This document shows, one piece after another, positions 26,410 to 35,517 of a DNA stretch of 64,000 nucleotides. The translations under genes were made by a program, and so were the position numbers. Source of the DNA: Vibrio sp. STUT-A11 (lineage in GTDB: Bacteria > Pseudomonadota > Gammaproteobacteria > Enterobacterales > Vibrionaceae); contig NZ_AP026763.1 in NCBI RefSeq assembly GCF_026000435.1, positions 1,178,001 through 1,242,000 of the forward strand, read 5' to 3'. Numbering within the stretch: position 1 is the first letter of the stretch; each line of letters opens with the position of its first letter. The notes under the pieces were generated by a model that saw only the letters and a program-made list of their open reading frames with translations, ran no database searches and was not told the origin of the DNA.

Positions 26410-26512
26410 AGCATAGTTCCTTAATTGGTAGATTTAAGCCATAATTTAACGACTTTTTAGTGCCTCTCACAAGTCAACATTGGAAAATATGAGGATTTTC
26501 CTGTGATTAGAC

Positions 26513-26908
26513 TTATTTTGCGATAGGGCGAGGTTTACCTTCACTATCGATAGCAACGTAATTAAAGGTTGCGTCACAGACCATGAAGCGATCTTCAATA
26601 CCGTCCACTTTCACCGGTTTCACCCACACTTCAAGATCAACACTCATTGAAGTTCGGCCAATATTTTTACACACACCATAGCAACAGACGACATCACCGA
26701 CGCTGACCGGCTTTTTAAAGGTAATACTTGAAACTGAAACCGTTACTACGCGTCCCAATGAGATTTCTTTTGCTAAAATAGCGCCAGCTAAGTCAAGCTG
26801 AGACATGATCCAGCCACCAAAGATATCGCCATTCGCATTAGTATCAGCAGGCATTGCGAGGGTACGAAGCAGTAGTTGGCCTTTCGGAGAGTTAAATTCT
26901 TGGCTCAT
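26513..26908 (-). CDS. yciA: Acyl-CoA thioesterase YciA
   Basis: A 131-residue hot-dog-fold thioesterase that hydrolyses a broad range of acyl-CoA esters. The signature NANGDIFGGWIMSQLD holds the catalytic Asp, and TFKKPVSVGDVV follows. Start supported by AGGATG 7 nt upstream. Gene order yciI-yciA-yciB is conserved with E. coli. Confidence 0.93.
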   Translation of the reverse strand: MSQEFNSPKGQLLLRTLAMPADTNANGDIFGGWIMSQLDLAGAILAKEISLGRVVTVSVSSITFKKPVSVGDVVCCYGVCKNIGRTSMSVDLEVWVKPVKVDGIEDRFMVCDATFNYVAIDSEGKPRPIAK

Positions 26909-27043
26909 TGAGACATCCTAAATCATTAACAGCGCCTAAATGGGACCAACCCCAGTAAATAAAAGTTCCCTTGCATACTAACAAACTAGGGTGGTCAGCT
27001 ATTTACTACGATTGCTACTAGGCACAAATATTAATTGGAACAG

Positions 27044-27070
27044 TAACAAAACAGCGACCCTAAGGTCGCT
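27044..27070 (-). terminator. Terminator after yciB
   Basis: On the minus strand AGCGACC-TTAG-GGTCGCT is followed by GTTTTGTT, 42 nt past the yciB stop. Confidence 0.65.
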
Positions 27071-27111
27071 GCTAATAATAAATTTGCGCGGATTATAGCA
27101 AAGCTGAGCTG

Positions 27112-27675
27112 TTATTCATCAACCGAAACGTCGGAGGAGTTAGTTTTCTGCTCTTTTGGCATGTGTTTGTAGATGTAGAAGCCTGTAGCAATCATATAGC
27201 CGAACGTCGCGATCAGTAGGCCAAATACTTTAAAGTTAACCCAGACATCCAGCGGTAGTTGGTAGGCAACGTAGATATTCAAACCTGCGCAGAAAGAGAA
27301 GAAACCGACCCAAGCCCAGTTGATACGTGTCCAAATATTTTCAGGAAGGGAGATCTCTTTTCCTAGCATCCCCTTAATCGCTGATTTGCCCATCGCATGA
27401 CTAACTGCAAGGCCAATAGCAAAGATCATGTACACAATGGTCACTTTCCATTTAATGAAGTTGTCATCGTGGAGAAATATGGTCATGCCACCAAAGACAG
27501 CTACCATCACGAAAGTGATTAACTGCATCTTTTCTACTTTTTTGTAAAGCGCGAACGTCAGAACGATCTGAATAGCGGTCGCGACGATAAGTGCCCCAGT
27601 CGCAACGTAAATGTCGTACATCTTGTACAAGGCAAAGAAGACAATGAGTGGAATAAAATCAAGAATTTGCTTCAT
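27112..27675 (-). CDS. yciB: Inner-membrane-spanning protein YciB (septation protein A)
   Basis: A 187-residue membrane protein with five or six hydrophobic helices, beginning MKQILDFIPLIVFFALYK, which is diagnostic of YciB/IspZ. It is linked to cell-envelope integrity and intracellular septation. The ATG at 27675 fits the family N-terminus; the frame stays open to 27732 but the extra residues are polar and atypical. The C-terminus is Lys/Ser/Glu-rich. Confidence 0.92.
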   Translation of the reverse strand: MKQILDFIPLIVFFALYKMYDIYVATGALIVATAIQIVLTFALYKKVEKMQLITFVMVAVFGGMTIFLHDDNFIKWKVTIVYMIFAIGLAVSHAMGKSAIKGMLGKEISLPENIWTRINWAWVGFFSFCAGLNIYVAYQLPLDVWVNFKVFGLLIATFGYMIATGFYIYKHMPKEQKTNSSDVSVDE

Positions 27676-27806
27676 GTTGCAGAAAACTACCTGGTTATTG
27701 AGTTGTTCACAGTCTAGCGGAATCTGACGCAATGTGAATAGCTCGAGACAATTGGATACAAAAATTGCCGCGACATTGGCGACAATCCCTGTCTCTAATT
27801 TATAGT

Positions 27807-28049
27807 TTAGGCGACATTCTGGTATTGGGGGATACGTGTTTTTACATCTTCTAAGTAACCTTCACACAAAAGATTATCTACCGTGGCGGCAAGTTCGTCG
27901 TTGGTCATGGTGAAGGAGGAAGATTGACCTGTCATCAAGTTGAGGAATTGGTGATATTCTTCTTCGGTATAGTGACCAATACGATCCATCAATAGTGCTT
28001 TAACACCATGATGAATCAAGCTGTGATAAATGCGTCTACGGGCTAACAT
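27807..28049 (-). CDS. Small conserved-looking protein of unknown function
   Basis: An 80-residue soluble protein with a basic N-terminus (MLARRRIYHSLIHHG) and an acidic helical C-terminal half. The ATG at 28049 has GGGAG about 6 nt upstream; an ATG at 28055 is also in frame but too close to that site. I do not recognise the family. It lies between luxN and yciB, on the same strand as both. Confidence 0.55.
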   Translation of the reverse strand: MLARRRIYHSLIHHGVKALLMDRIGHYTEEEYHQFLNLMTGQSSSFTMTNDELAATVDNLLCEGYLEDVKTRIPQYQNVA

Positions 28050-28149
28050 TGCCATCTCCCTTCAAACTTTCTACCTGTTTGGTACGAGAACCGTTATTTA
28101 GGTAGTTCGATATATTTGTTTGATGACTAACAAGCACAGATTGTGCCAC

Positions 28150-30696
28150 TTATTTACATTTAAGAGTGGTTGGCTCGACACTTTGGCTTTGAGTGAGCCA
28201 CGTTTGTATCACCTCACGCAACGCATTTAAGGTTGTTGGCTTGTTCAAACGACCATCCATTAATGTAGAGATCTGCGCGAGCTCTGAGGCTCCTGACTCT
28301 CCTGATAACGCAATCACTTTAACTGAAGGGGATATCGCTTTTATGCGCTGACTTGCATCGAAACCATTCATAACAGGCATTTGCACATCCATCAGAACTA
28401 GATCGATTTTGTGAGATTTAACCATCTCGATAGCGGTTGCACCGTTATTTGCCTGTAAACTTTTGACACCTAACTGTTTTAAATACAACTGAACTAATGT
28501 GCGTTGCACCTCTTTATCATCCACAATGAGCACTGTTGGTGCATCATTGCTGCTTGGTAAGTGTTTCATTACAAGAGGCTTTAGTTCGTCTTCTGCAGTA
28601 CTTCCGTTTTCGGAGCTGACTCTGAAGGTCTCGGCTTTTGGTGAGTTCGGTACGACAGGGAAGTAGAGATAGAATTCCGTGAACTCTCCTTTTACCGATT
28701 GACATTCAATTCGGCCACCAAAGGAACGCATCACACGCTGGCAGTAACTCAACCCCAGTCCACTCCCACCGCTTTTTTGGTACGAAAAGAAGTCGTCAAA
28801 AATCTTGTTCAGAATCGTGCTATCAATGCCAGGTCCGGAATCGCGAAAGATCAATCTGTTTTCATAAGGCCCTGATTGAGTACTGATTTCAATTTGGCTG
28901 AAGGGATAAGAATCAAAGTAGTAAACCGCATTGCGAATCAAGTTGAAAATTACGAAGTTAAACAGAGTTTCATTTAACATCACAACAAAATCATCTTGTT
29001 GGGGAAGCTGGATCCTTTCTATGATCTCTTCGTTCTCAAAACCATAGCGAGTTATCGCTTTATGAACAGCCTTATGAATCGAGCTCGCCACCTGAGGCTC
29101 TTGTTCCGGTGATGTGTCGCTGACTTCTCTTAGTATTATATCGATGACCTGCTGCCCACGTTGAATTGCTGCTTGACCTTTATCGATGTCGCGTTTCAGT
29201 GTCTCTGATGACAACTGAGAATCAATATGTTGCGCTAGGATTTCAAATTGCAATTGCACTTGCGTAAGAGGATTACGCATTTCATGAGCGATGGAGTGGG
29301 CGAGGGCACGACTTTGACGGACGTTTCTATCCGCTTCAATTGTGCTTTGCACACGAGTCAGTAGCGTTTGTAACGCGGAAATTTCTTCGTTAGAAAATAG
29401 CTTTTGGTTTCTTTTATGGGAAGAAACCAAAAGGTGAGAGACCGTACGGCTATGGCCATACAGCGGCATGACAAGCGCGGTTTCACTAGAGCGCATTCTA
29501 TTATAGAGTTTTCTCAATGCGTTTCCGTTTGCTGAGGTGTACTTTATCTCTTCAGACAGTTCATCAAGTAGCAAGACCGATTTATCAGAATGCAGATAGT
29601 CTTCATAAAAGGTTTCCGAGTAGTGACTATTAACCAACTGCAGCTTGTCTTTGGGAATATCGAGTAATACCCCAAGTTTTTCCATCGCATCATCAATGGA
29701 ATGTTTAAATTCATCCTCCAGAGCGAGAATTTGTTGAACCGGAGTCTGCTTTTTAAAATAGACAAAATACGACACCAAGCGGCTCACCCGACGATAAAGC
29801 CAGTGCCAGGTAATACCCACTAGCGCGCAGATCGGAATAGAGATGAGCCATTGGTTACCCTCGGTGATTGGAATCAATACCGCACCTAAAGGGAATACAA
29901 AAATACCGCACACCAGTAACGTGCTGGTGGCTATGTAGGCGAGATATTTTGCACTATAGAAGCGTGAGGTGAGTAGAGCATAGCCAAAAAACAGCATTTC
30001 ACTGATGGAGAGTGCTGGTGGTAACCAAGTCAGTGAAAAGTCTCCGAGAAAATAGGTCATTCCAAGATGGATGGCGGTAGTCGACAGCATGAATACCAAG
30101 ATCCCTGCAATCATGTAGTTGCTTTTAGCCAGCACCAGTTTGCTACTGTTGATCCTCATACGGGCAAGGTTGAGCAACGTAAGAACAATCAACGCCAGAA
30201 TGGAGGTGAAGAAATACGCGGTGTGAGATCCGAATTCAATCGCAAACGCACTAGGCCCTTGAATAGAGACATTGGCTACCGTTAGATCCGGACGCAAGTT
30301 TATAAAAAGTGAATACCCTGAAAGCAGGAAAAACATCAGCTGCTGCCAACTTTTTATTTTCGTCTGTTTCTGCTCGGCGAGTAACTGACAGGAAAAGTAG
30401 TAAGCAAAAGCAAAGGAGAAAAAGGAAGCAAGATTAGCCAACTTCGCCATGAAGATGCCGCCCTCGGAGCCAAATTTCACCAACAGCTCAGTATGAAAAT
30501 AGGCATTACTGCCGATCCAGATAATAATGCAGGCAGAGTATGCAATGTAGGGCGCATGGTGGGTGCCCAGAACGCGCTCCTTCCTATTTTTCAGGCGATA
30601 GCAATAGTATATTAGCCATAGGAGAACGGCGGCGACAGTGACATATAACGTAATGGCTTTTGGATAAAGCAGACCTGTCAAACCAAAATCAAACAT
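28150..30696 (-). CDS. luxN: Hybrid sensor kinase LuxN (acyl-homoserine-lactone receptor)
   Basis: An 848-residue hybrid kinase closely matching Vibrio harveyi LuxN (about 849). The N-terminal half has nine or so membrane helices forming the acyl-HSL sensor. The HisKA domain has phospho-acceptor His471 (SIAHEMRNPL), the HATPase domain has NLIRNA, DSGPG and SGGSGLGL, and the C-terminal receiver has Asp770 (LVLMDVQMP). Positions that I recall as ligand-sensing in LuxN are kept (Asn133, Phe162, Phe163, Ile209), with Ile in place of Leu at 166. It feeds phosphate through LuxU to LuxO in the known pathway. AGGTGA lies 7 nt before the start. An intact luxM, normally just upstream, is missing. Confidence 0.93.
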   Translation of the reverse strand: MFDFGLTGLLYPKAITLYVTVAAVLLWLIYYCYRLKNRKERVLGTHHAPYIAYSACIIIWIGSNAYFHTELLVKFGSEGGIFMAKLANLASFFSFAFAYYFSCQLLAEQKQTKIKSWQQLMFFLLSGYSLFINLRPDLTVANVSIQGPSAFAIEFGSHTAYFFTSILALIVLTLLNLARMRINSSKLVLAKSNYMIAGILVFMLSTTAIHLGMTYFLGDFSLTWLPPALSISEMLFFGYALLTSRFYSAKYLAYIATSTLLVCGIFVFPLGAVLIPITEGNQWLISIPICALVGITWHWLYRRVSRLVSYFVYFKKQTPVQQILALEDEFKHSIDDAMEKLGVLLDIPKDKLQLVNSHYSETFYEDYLHSDKSVLLLDELSEEIKYTSANGNALRKLYNRMRSSETALVMPLYGHSRTVSHLLVSSHKRNQKLFSNEEISALQTLLTRVQSTIEADRNVRQSRALAHSIAHEMRNPLTQVQLQFEILAQHIDSQLSSETLKRDIDKGQAAIQRGQQVIDIILREVSDTSPEQEPQVASSIHKAVHKAITRYGFENEEIIERIQLPQQDDFVVMLNETLFNFVIFNLIRNAVYYFDSYPFSQIEISTQSGPYENRLIFRDSGPGIDSTILNKIFDDFFSYQKSGGSGLGLSYCQRVMRSFGGRIECQSVKGEFTEFYLYFPVVPNSPKAETFRVSSENGSTAEDELKPLVMKHLPSSNDAPTVLIVDDKEVQRTLVQLYLKQLGVKSLQANNGATAIEMVKSHKIDLVLMDVQMPVMNGFDASQRIKAISPSVKVIALSGESGASELAQISTLMDGRLNKPTTLNALREVIQTWLTQSQSVEPTTLKCK

Positions 30697-30976
30697 TCTG
30701 GTTCACCTGTAGACGACGTCTGTTTTGTCGATCACAGTATTTTCCACTGAACAATACGCAGGAAGTTTGCGATTTGGTGCGCCACGCATTGATAACAATA
30801 CGGGTAAAGCCAGTCACGCTACTGCTGAGAAAATATAAGTACAGTAGCAAGTAGTAGAGGGTTGTACGATGAAAGGCTTCATGTGCAACGCTCTGATTTT
30901 TATGGATAGACCAATCTGTATGGGAGATCAGGTCTAAAGACAACTTTAGACTCATGAGACAACCTAGCACTGACAT
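30689..30976 (-). other. Short open frame where luxM is expected; possible relic
   Basis: The interval between the symporter terminator (31065) and luxN (30696) is only about 370 bp. One frame gives 95 codons (30976 to 30689) whose TGA overlaps the luxN ATG. I do not recognise it, and its last part is Arg/Gln/Cys-rich and unlike a folded protein. A second frame carries a protein-like tail that ends VIDKTDVVYR with its stop 9 nt before luxN, as an operon partner would. A third gives the protein-like piece ESKVVFRPDLPYR before a stop. This pattern suggests a decayed coding region, possibly the luxM end, but I cannot prove the identity. Confidence 0.35.
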
Positions 30977-31064
30977 TTTTTATATTTTATAGGTGCGTTA
31001 TATCACGTTACATAATTTATGCCACCAGTTTCTGTTTGTATGGTTACCTAATGCAAAAGTTGGA

Positions 31065-31095
31065 CAAAAAAAAGCCGCTCGTTTAGAGCGACTTT
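31065..31095 (-). terminator. Terminator after the symporter gene
   Basis: On the minus strand AGTCGCTC pairs with GAGCGGCT (one wobble pair) and is followed by a run of T. Confidence 0.85.
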
Positions 31096-31115
31096 GAAAA
31101 ATAGCGTAAAGAAAA

Positions 31116-32384
31116 TTAAGCTTCTTGCTTACTCAGCTCAACTTCTTTATTTGCTTGTACTTCTTCTTCTACAAGTGCGTCAACAATAACTGCACATGCC
31201 GCATCACCAGTGATGTTAAGCGCGGTACGAATCATATCGAAGATACGGTCAAGAGCGAATAGTAGTGGCAGGCCTTCAATTGGAATGCCAGCCGCTAGCA
31301 GAACCGCAACAACCAAGAATGATGGGCCTGGTACACCAGCCTGGCCAACCGCACCAAGCGTAGAGGTAACGATGATAGCGATGTAAGCGCCCATGCCTAG
31401 ATCAATGTTAAATAATTGAGCGAAGAAGATGGCTACTAAGCCGTAGTAAATCGCGTTACCAGACATGTTGATCGTTGCACCAAGAGGCAGAACAAACGAA
31501 GCAGTAGAGTTTCTAACGCCCAGATCTTTTTCACAAGTGTCCATCGTTACTGGCAGTGTCGCCATTGAAGAAGCTGTTGAAAGTGCAACCGCTTGTGGCT
31601 TCTTCATTGAAGAAAGGAACTTCTTCGCTGAGGTCTTAGTGAAAATGTGAACCATTGCGGGGTAAACAACGAAGCCGAAGATTAGGATTGCTGCAACGTA
31701 GACCACGAATAGTTTGAATACCACCATTAGTGCGCCAAAACCAAACGTACCAACCGCTTCAGCCATTAGGCCAAATACACCAATAGGCGCAATGACCATC
31801 ACTTTGTTGATCATCCAAACCATCGCGTCAACAATGCAGTTTACACCGTTGATGATAGGATCGCGGCGCTCTTTAGCTTGTTGAGAAATCGCAATACCGA
31901 AGAACATACAGAATACTAGGATCTGCAGAATGTTCGCATCATTTAGTGACTGGAAAACGTTGGTTGGGATCATACCAGTGATGGTTGCCCAGAAAGATGG
32001 TAGTTCACCTTTAGATGCGTATTCAGCAGAGAACATGCCTTCAACACCTGAAACGTCGATGCCGATGCCCGGTTGGAATACTTCACCCATAAATAGAGCA
32101 AGTGCTACTGCAAGAGCAGATGTTAGACCAAAGTAACCTAGTGTTACTAAGCCAACTTTGCCTGCAGATTGACTGTTACCAAGACCAGCAGCACCAGAAA
32201 TCAAAGCGACAGCAACCAGTGGGATTACTAGCATTTTGATAAGGTTGATAAAGATAGCACCAAGTGGCGCGAAGACCGTAGCGTCGTGACCCATTAGAGC
32301 ACCAGCGGCTGTACCCACGATCATTGCAATGACGACTTGCACGCCAATGTTATTTAGTAAACTCTTTTCTTTTAACACTTCCAT
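31116..32384 (-). CDS. Dicarboxylate/amino acid:cation symporter (DAACS family)
   Basis: A 422-residue transporter of the glutamate/aspartate/dicarboxylate symporter fold. It has about eight helices and two re-entrant loops. The first loop carries STASSMATLPVTM and the NMSGNAIYY motif marks TM7; the second loop is GVPGPSFLVV. It imports an acidic amino acid or C4-dicarboxylate with Na+ or H+. The NMSGN in place of the common NMDGT suggests altered ion or substrate preference (inference). The ATG at 32384 (MEVLKEKSLL) with GAGG just upstream is preferred to a GTG at 32426. It faces away from the acyl-CoA ligase gene. Confidence 0.9.
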   Translation of the reverse strand: MEVLKEKSLLNNIGVQVVIAMIVGTAAGALMGHDATVFAPLGAIFINLIKMLVIPLVAVALISGAAGLGNSQSAGKVGLVTLGYFGLTSALAVALALFMGEVFQPGIGIDVSGVEGMFSAEYASKGELPSFWATITGMIPTNVFQSLNDANILQILVFCMFFGIAISQQAKERRDPIINGVNCIVDAMVWMINKVMVIAPIGVFGLMAEAVGTFGFGALMVVFKLFVVYVAAILIFGFVVYPAMVHIFTKTSAKKFLSSMKKPQAVALSTASSMATLPVTMDTCEKDLGVRNSTASFVLPLGATINMSGNAIYYGLVAIFFAQLFNIDLGMGAYIAIIVTSTLGAVGQAGVPGPSFLVVAVLLAAGIPIEGLPLLFALDRIFDMIRTALNITGDAACAVIVDALVEEEVQANKEVELSKQEA

Positions 32385-32426
32385 AACCTCTGTGCTAATA
32401 AAATTTAAAATCCTAAAATTACCCAC

Positions 32427-32926
32427 TATTTATCAGTAAATGAGTGGGTAATAATTTCGCCCTTGTTTTTACACTTATCATTCACAATTGGCAATATGTG
32501 CAGCAGGGTTATTGATGAAATAATCGATATTTTATTGACGAATGCTAATTTTTTGCCCAATAGCAAACGTTTGCTATTCAATATTGAAATGTAAGCATGG
32601 GCTTTTTATTGCTTTGGTTGATGCTTTTGGCGTTTGATGATTAAGTGTTTGTTAACACTTTGTTTACCGATTCTTGGTTGGGGAAGATCTTATTTATTGT
32701 CTGATATTTCTGACAATAAATAGGACGCAAGCTCACATTTTAGTGAATTCACGCTAAAGAATGTTAAATATTTTACATTCTTAGCATGACAACTCTTGTA
32801 AATATAATGTTAACAAGTGGCAGGTTAAAGATGCAAAGAACCGTCGAAAGCCACTCTATCGTTAACTTTTTGTTGTTGAATACTTAAGAACAACGTGAAT
32901 GCCTATAATCTAGAGGTGGAGTCATT
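32427..32926. other. Long intergenic region upstream of the symporter and acyl-CoA ligase genes
   Basis: About 500 bp, AT-rich, between divergent genes. It holds an 11-bp perfect inverted repeat (32691-32722, listed separately) and a palindromic GTGAATTCAC core at about 32743-32752. I see no open frame or RNA gene. Confidence 0.5.
32691..32722. promoter_or_regulatory. Perfect 11-bp inverted repeat, candidate operator
   Basis: TATTTATTGTC (32691-32701) and GACAATAAATA (32712-32722) are exact inverse complements with a 10-bp spacer. There is no T-run, so it is not a terminator. It lies about 205 bp before the acyl-CoA ligase ATG. The binding protein is unknown. Confidence 0.5.
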
Positions 32927-34468
32927 ATGATGAATCTTGCTGCTGCGTTGCAGCGAAATGCTGCCAGTAAGCCTGATAAGACAGCGCTGATATGCGGTGA
33001 CTTGGAAATTTCTTATTCTCAATTTGATGCGATCGCAGGCAAAATTGCTGCGTCGTTGATTAACCATGGCGTCAAACCGGGAGACCGAGTCGCATTGTCT
33101 TGTCCGAATCTGCCTTTCTTTGCGTTTATTTATTTCGCTGTGCAGAAAGCGGGTGCCGTTGCGGTACCGCTGAATGTGTTGTTGAAAGCGAGAGAAATCA
33201 AGTATCACCTAGAAGACTCAGACGCTAAGTTTTATTTCTGCTTTGAAGGTACGCCAGAGTTGCCCATGGCCAGAGAAGGTGTCAAAGCCTTTAAAGAAGT
33301 GGACACGTGTGAAAACATGGTGGTCATGACCCAGTCACAGGCTGAATTAGAGTGGGGTAGCGTACCAACCCTAAATGCGTTTATTCGTGATGTTGAACCG
33401 TTGGACGATTACGTGCCACGCAATGCGGATGACACCTGTGTTGTATTGTATACCTCGGGTACGACCGGCATGCCAAAAGGAGCGGAATTAACGCAACAAA
33501 ACATTGTCATGAACGCGATTGTTGGGCAGAACATCATGGCTGCTCAAGCTGACGATGTACACCTGGTGACTTTGCCTCTGTTCCACACATTTGGTCAAAC
33601 CGTACATTTGAATGCGAGCGTGTTGAGTGGTGCAACTCTCGTTCTTGTCCCTCGATTTGAACCGTCTCATGTCCTTGAATTAATCGAAAAACACAAGGTC
33701 ACCATTTTTGCTGGTGTACCAACAATGTATATCGGACTGCTTCATGCGGACACAAATTATGATATCTCGTCGTTACGCGTGGCAGCAAGTGGTGGTTCAT
33801 CGTTACCGACTGAAGTGTTCCGTGCATTTGAAGAAAAGTTCAACGTGCCTATTTTGGAAGGTTACGGTTTGTCTGAAACCAGCCCTATTGCTTGTTTCAA
33901 CCATTTAGACCAAGAGCGAATTCCTGGCTCAGTTGGTCAGCCTATCCAAGGTGTTGAGGTGAAGCTTGTCGATTTAGAAGGTAATCAAGTCCCTGTCGGT
34001 GAAGAAGGCGAAATCATTGTACGTGGCCACAACGTTATGAAAGGTTATCTCGGTCGCCCAGAGGTAACAGAGTCTGTGCTGAAAGACGGCTGGTTCCATA
34101 CCGGAGACGTTGGTCGTTTTGATGAAGCTGGCAACCTGTTCATTGTGGATCGAATCAAAGACTTGATCATTCGTGGCGGTTTTAACGTTTACCCTCGTGA
34201 AATCGAAGAAGTGTTTATGACACACCCTGCAGTTGCCATGGTCGCGGTCATTGGTATTCCTCATCAAGAGTACGGTGAGGAGATTAAGGCTTACGTGGTC
34301 CTTAAACCCGATCAGTATATTGAAGCGTCAGAGCTTCAGATTTGGGGAAGGGAGCATCTGGCAGCATTTAAATACCCTCGATTTGTTGAGGTACGAGACC
34401 AACTTCCGATGAGTGCAACGGGTAAGATCTTAAAGCGCGAATTGAAAGCAGAACTCAAAGTTGCTTAA
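32927..34468 (+). CDS. Acyl-CoA synthetase (long-chain fatty acid CoA ligase type)
   Basis: A 513-residue ANL-superfamily enzyme that activates a carboxylic acid with ATP and CoA. The P-loop-like motif is LYTSGTTGMPKGAE (about 172-185), then the GYGLSET motif, GWFHTGDVG, and the catalytic Lys near the end in SATGKILKREL. It resembles the shorter FadD-like ligases for medium or long chains; chain length is not visible. GGTGGAG precedes the start. A terminator follows, then a convergent Crp/Fnr gene. No fatty-acid degradation genes are adjacent. Confidence 0.88.
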   Translation: MMNLAAALQRNAASKPDKTALICGDLEISYSQFDAIAGKIAASLINHGVKPGDRVALSCPNLPFFAFIYFAVQKAGAVAVPLNVLLKAREIKYHLEDSDAKFYFCFEGTPELPMAREGVKAFKEVDTCENMVVMTQSQAELEWGSVPTLNAFIRDVEPLDDYVPRNADDTCVVLYTSGTTGMPKGAELTQQNIVMNAIVGQNIMAAQADDVHLVTLPLFHTFGQTVHLNASVLSGATLVLVPRFEPSHVLELIEKHKVTIFAGVPTMYIGLLHADTNYDISSLRVAASGGSSLPTEVFRAFEEKFNVPILEGYGLSETSPIACFNHLDQERIPGSVGQPIQGVEVKLVDLEGNQVPVGEEGEIIVRGHNVMKGYLGRPEVTESVLKDGWFHTGDVGRFDEAGNLFIVDRIKDLIIRGGFNVYPREIEEVFMTHPAVAMVAVIGIPHQEYGEEIKAYVVLKPDQYIEASELQIWGREHLAAFKYPRFVEVRDQLPMSATGKILKRELKAELKVA

Positions 34469-34487
34469 ACACGTATAGCAAGTATCA

Positions 34488-34517
34488 AGCCAGCTGACTC
34501 ATCGCTGGCTTTTTTCT
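34488..34517 (+). terminator. Terminator after the acyl-CoA ligase gene
   Basis: AAGCCAGC / GCTGGCTT stem with a 9-nt loop, then TTTTT. Confidence 0.85.
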
Positions 34518-34550
34518 CTTCTGATACATGGTATGATGCAGCAGTCAGGT

Positions 34551-35243
34551 TTATTCGAGTTGTTTTAGATACTCTTCCATCTTAAGCGGATTAAGAATCG
34601 TAATACTGCCATAGCTTAGATTGAGAATGTCTAAGGCTTCCATTTTCTTTAATACTTTGTGTACGCTTTGTCTTGTCAGCCCCATCATATTCGCGATGTG
34701 TTCTCGTGTTACGCGAACAACACAAGGCTCTGCGCTTATTGCCCGATTAGTCTGATATGTCGCGAGCAAAAGCAGCCGGCGACCAATGCGCTCTTCAATG
34801 CCTCGAATCGCATCATCTTCTATCACGGATATGGCTGACCATAGCCTTCGACTCATTAGATCCAGAATGACCGGATAGCTTTGCGGATACTTAGCTAACA
34901 ACTGACGAAACTTATCCCCTGGCAGCTCCAAAAGTGTTACATCGGAATGAGCCGTTGCGCCAAATATACGCGGCATACCGGGAGAAAACACATTGTCACC
35001 GAACCAGCCGCCAGCATCGAAAATCATTAGCGTGACTTCCTTTCCTTTTGTACTTATCGAGTTGACTCTTACTGCGCCTTTGGCAATCACCATCAGCGAT
35101 GAATGCTTGTCCCCTTTATTGCAGATGAGCGCTTTTTCATCGAAATGTCGAGTTCTTACAATTTGTACCGCGTCATCAATGCCCTCAGTAGGCAGTCCAG
35201 ATAACACTGGGCATTGAAGCAACAGCTTTTTTAACTCTTCCAT
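34551..35243 (-). CDS. Crp/Fnr-family transcriptional regulator
   Basis: A 230-residue regulator with a cyclic-nucleotide-binding-like beta-roll (about 15-125) and a C-terminal winged HTH (REHIANMMGLTRQSVHKVLK at about 180-199). It lacks the FNR N-terminal cysteine set and the Crp cAMP-contact residues I would expect, so the effector is unknown. It is monocistronic and convergent with the acyl-CoA ligase. It may control neighbours, but nothing in the sequence shows this. Confidence 0.85.
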   Translation of the reverse strand: MEELKKLLLQCPVLSGLPTEGIDDAVQIVRTRHFDEKALICNKGDKHSSLMVIAKGAVRVNSISTKGKEVTLMIFDAGGWFGDNVFSPGMPRIFGATAHSDVTLLELPGDKFRQLLAKYPQSYPVILDLMSRRLWSAISVIEDDAIRGIEERIGRRLLLLATYQTNRAISAEPCVVRVTREHIANMMGLTRQSVHKVLKKMEALDILNLSYGSITILNPLKMEEYLKQLE

Positions 35244-35460
35244 GTCGGTACCTTAGTGCTGCACTGTAAAGATCGATATTTTAACATTTTCTAATTCGGT
35301 GCTCTCAAGGAGCACATCTTGTGAAGGTGTTATGATCTGAAATTGTGATGCGTCTCTATTTGAATGAGCAATTTTTGTTTAACAAGTGGTTTATTTGGGA
35401 ACCGGTTTAGCTGAGAAGTTATTGGCCAGAATAGACAGCTTCCTCATTTATCCGTCAAAC

Positions 35461-35494
35461 AAAAAACGCCCACTGTTCGTCGAACTGTGGGCGC
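35461..35494 (-). terminator. Terminator of the trp operon
   Basis: On the minus strand CGCCCAC pairs with GTGGGCG, extended by GTTC/GAAC after an A-A mismatch, followed by TTTTTTG, 24 nt past the trpA stop. Confidence 0.85.
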
Positions 35495-35517
35495 TTATTT
35501 ACCATATAGGAGAGAGA

